From NCBI GenBank assembly GCA_017446265.1, contig JAFSRD010000042.1, forward strand, positions 1 through 57,938: a stretch of DNA of 57,938 bases, given 5' to 3'. A program made the position numbers and the translations under genes. The stretch is from Treponema sp. (GTDB taxonomy: Bacteria > Spirochaetota > Spirochaetia > Treponematales > Treponemataceae). Of the stretch, positions 57,005 to 57,938 are shown in pieces. Numbering within the stretch: the first letter of the stretch is position 1; every line of letters begins with the position of its first letter. The notes beneath the pieces were generated by a model, which worked only from the letters and a program-made list of their open reading frames with translations, searched no databases and was not told where the DNA came from.

Positions 57005-57938
57005 ACAAATACATATGCATATGCGCCGTCCACTTTTTTTTCAATCATGCCGAGGAACGTTCCTCTTTCTGTAAAAATAGCTATGCGTATTTTTTCTGCA
57101 TTTTTTTTATCTTCCCCATGCACATGATTTTTTGCCGCACTGCGTAATGCAGCGCACTGCTCAAAAAAAGTTGTTTTATGTATGGTTATGCTGTTTTCAT
57201 ATACGAACATTTTTTCTGAAAGTTGCCTTCCGTGCAAAAAATCTGTTTCGTACTGTGCCTGTATATGGAGCACAGCAAATCCGCATGCAGCTGCAAGCGT
57301 TTCACTCATAGGTTGAATTTTTTCGCATACACAATGCTGAAGATGCAGCTCTGTCTCATCAATATTGTGCATTGACGCATTCCGTCCACCAGCAATCTCT
57401 TCGTACACGCTTGCAATCGTAAACGGTTTAAGCAAGTGCGCTCCTACAGCGTCTTCAAGCACAAAATCACCTACAGAAATGCGACGCAATCCTGCAAGAT
57501 GCGCTGCACTTTTGCAATATGTGCCAATATCGCGCGCAAGGCTTCTAATATATGTGCCTTTTGAAACAGAAAACATTACGCGTACTGCCCGTACATTGTC
57601 ATCGTCTTCCAGCAAAAATTCTCGTATTTCTGCACCGTACACGATTATGGCGCGTGAAAGAAGCTCCACTTTTCTGCCGCTTCGCGCAATGTCGCTTGCA
57701 CGCTCACCGTGTATATGAAGCGCAGAAAAAAGCGGCGGCGTTTGCATGAGCGCACCTGTATGCGCGGCAACCGCTTCTTCTACATGCGCTTTCGTTGGAA
57801 GTGGTGCGGTTTTTACAACGCTGCCTGTCCATTCAAGCGTATCAGTTTCATTTCCGAACTCAATCACCGCATCATATGTTTTGTCAAATGCTGTTATATA
57901 TGAGGCAAGGCGCGTGAGCTGCCCGCAACAGACGACAA
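56995..57938 (-). CDS. truB: tRNA pseudouridine-55 synthase TruB, 5' end outside window
   Basis: The frame stays open to the right edge; codons before 57867 read LASYITAFDKTYDAVIEFG, which is TruB sequence, so the GTG at 57867 is not the start. About 314 residues are visible. The conserved part includes TPPLFSALHIHGERASDIAR, VSKGTYIRSLARDIGTYC and a C-terminal PUA-like tail. The catalytic Asp region (GxxDxxxxG) lies off the window. TruB makes pseudouridine 55 in the T loop of tRNAs. Its stop codon lies inside tRNA-Val on the opposite strand. Confidence 0.93.
   Translation of the reverse strand, partial: VVCCGQLTRLASYITAFDKTYDAVIEFGNETDTLEWTGSVVKTAPLPTKAHVEEAVAAHTGALMQTPPLFSALHIHGERASDIARSGRKVELLSRAIIVYGAEIREFLLEDDDNVRAVRVMFSVSKGTYIRSLARDIGTYCKSAAHLAGLRRISVGDFVLEDAVGAHLLKPFTIASVYEEIAGGRNASMHNIDETELHLQHCVCEKIQPMSETLAAACGFAVLHIQAQYETDFLHGRQLSEKMFVYENSITIHKTTFFEQCAALRSAAKNHVHGEDKKNAEKIRIAIFTERGTFLGMIEKKVDGAYAYVFVGQ

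Noticed and set aside
1..57938. CRISPR array, rRNA operon, insertion sequence or integron integrase
   Set aside because: No regular direct repeats with spacers, no rRNA sequence, no transposase motif and no tyrosine recombinase motif were found in the window.

Overview
The window looks like a Treponema chromosome. Spirochaete markers include two FlaA-type flagellar sheath proteins, a class I (archaeal-type) lysyl-tRNA synthetase, a four-gene system laid out like the treponemal riboflavin transporter RfuABCD, a PnrA/TmpC-like nucleoside-binding protein and a complete Bat (MoxR/DUF58/VWA/BatD) operon. Genus is well supported; species is not assigned.

Region 1 (1-3285) is AT-rich and unlike the rest. 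It is the distal end of a chromosomal integron cassette array: four attC-like sites of 66-69 bp end in a GTTATGY core and separate cassettes that read rightward. Cargo is a DUF2726-like nuclease-domain protein (5'-truncated by the window edge), a small membrane protein with a HigB/DUF891-like toxin and an unusual antitoxin candidate, a secreted YARHG-domain protein and a secreted TPR protein. No integrase is in the window. Positions 3286-3836 are a non-coding or decayed border.

Region 2 (3837-28200) is core genome: dGTPase; PilZ protein and RlmM-like methyltransferase; flavodoxin/ferredoxin; prmC and prfA; a large exported repeat protein; a Mn2+ (yybP-ykoY) riboswitch driving an ArsB/NhaD-type permease; AhpC; a type II fatty-acid cluster (fabD, fabF, tspO, fabZ); tRNA-Asp and tRNA-Pro; and a dnaE-yggT-recG operon. 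Between prfA and prmC a two-gene GHKL ATPase/STAS-like module has been inserted, flanked by 94-bp direct copies of the prmC 5' end.

Region 3 (28400-44000): exported endonuclease/phosphatase-family lipoprotein, solute-binding lipoprotein and aminotransferase; the Bat operon (moxR to batD, 32125-39004) followed by Smr and DnaJ-domain genes; infA, dksA, a PHP phosphatase, tRNA-His and tRNA-Arg, and lysS.

Region 4 (44000-57938): the Rfu-type ABC transporter (leftward), a DctPQM TRAP transporter (rightward), a MarR regulator, a membrane protein, the flaA pair, a PAS-GGDEF diguanylate cyclase, pnrA, tRNA-Val and the 3' part of truB. The diguanylate cyclase and the PilZ protein point to c-di-GMP signalling.

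A recurrent regulatory theme is a good -35/-10 promoter placed so close to the start codon that the mRNA would have essentially no leader (toxin cassette, dgt, PilZ gene, GHKL gene, dnaJ-like gene, lysS, marR). Several imperfect stem-loop families recur between genes.
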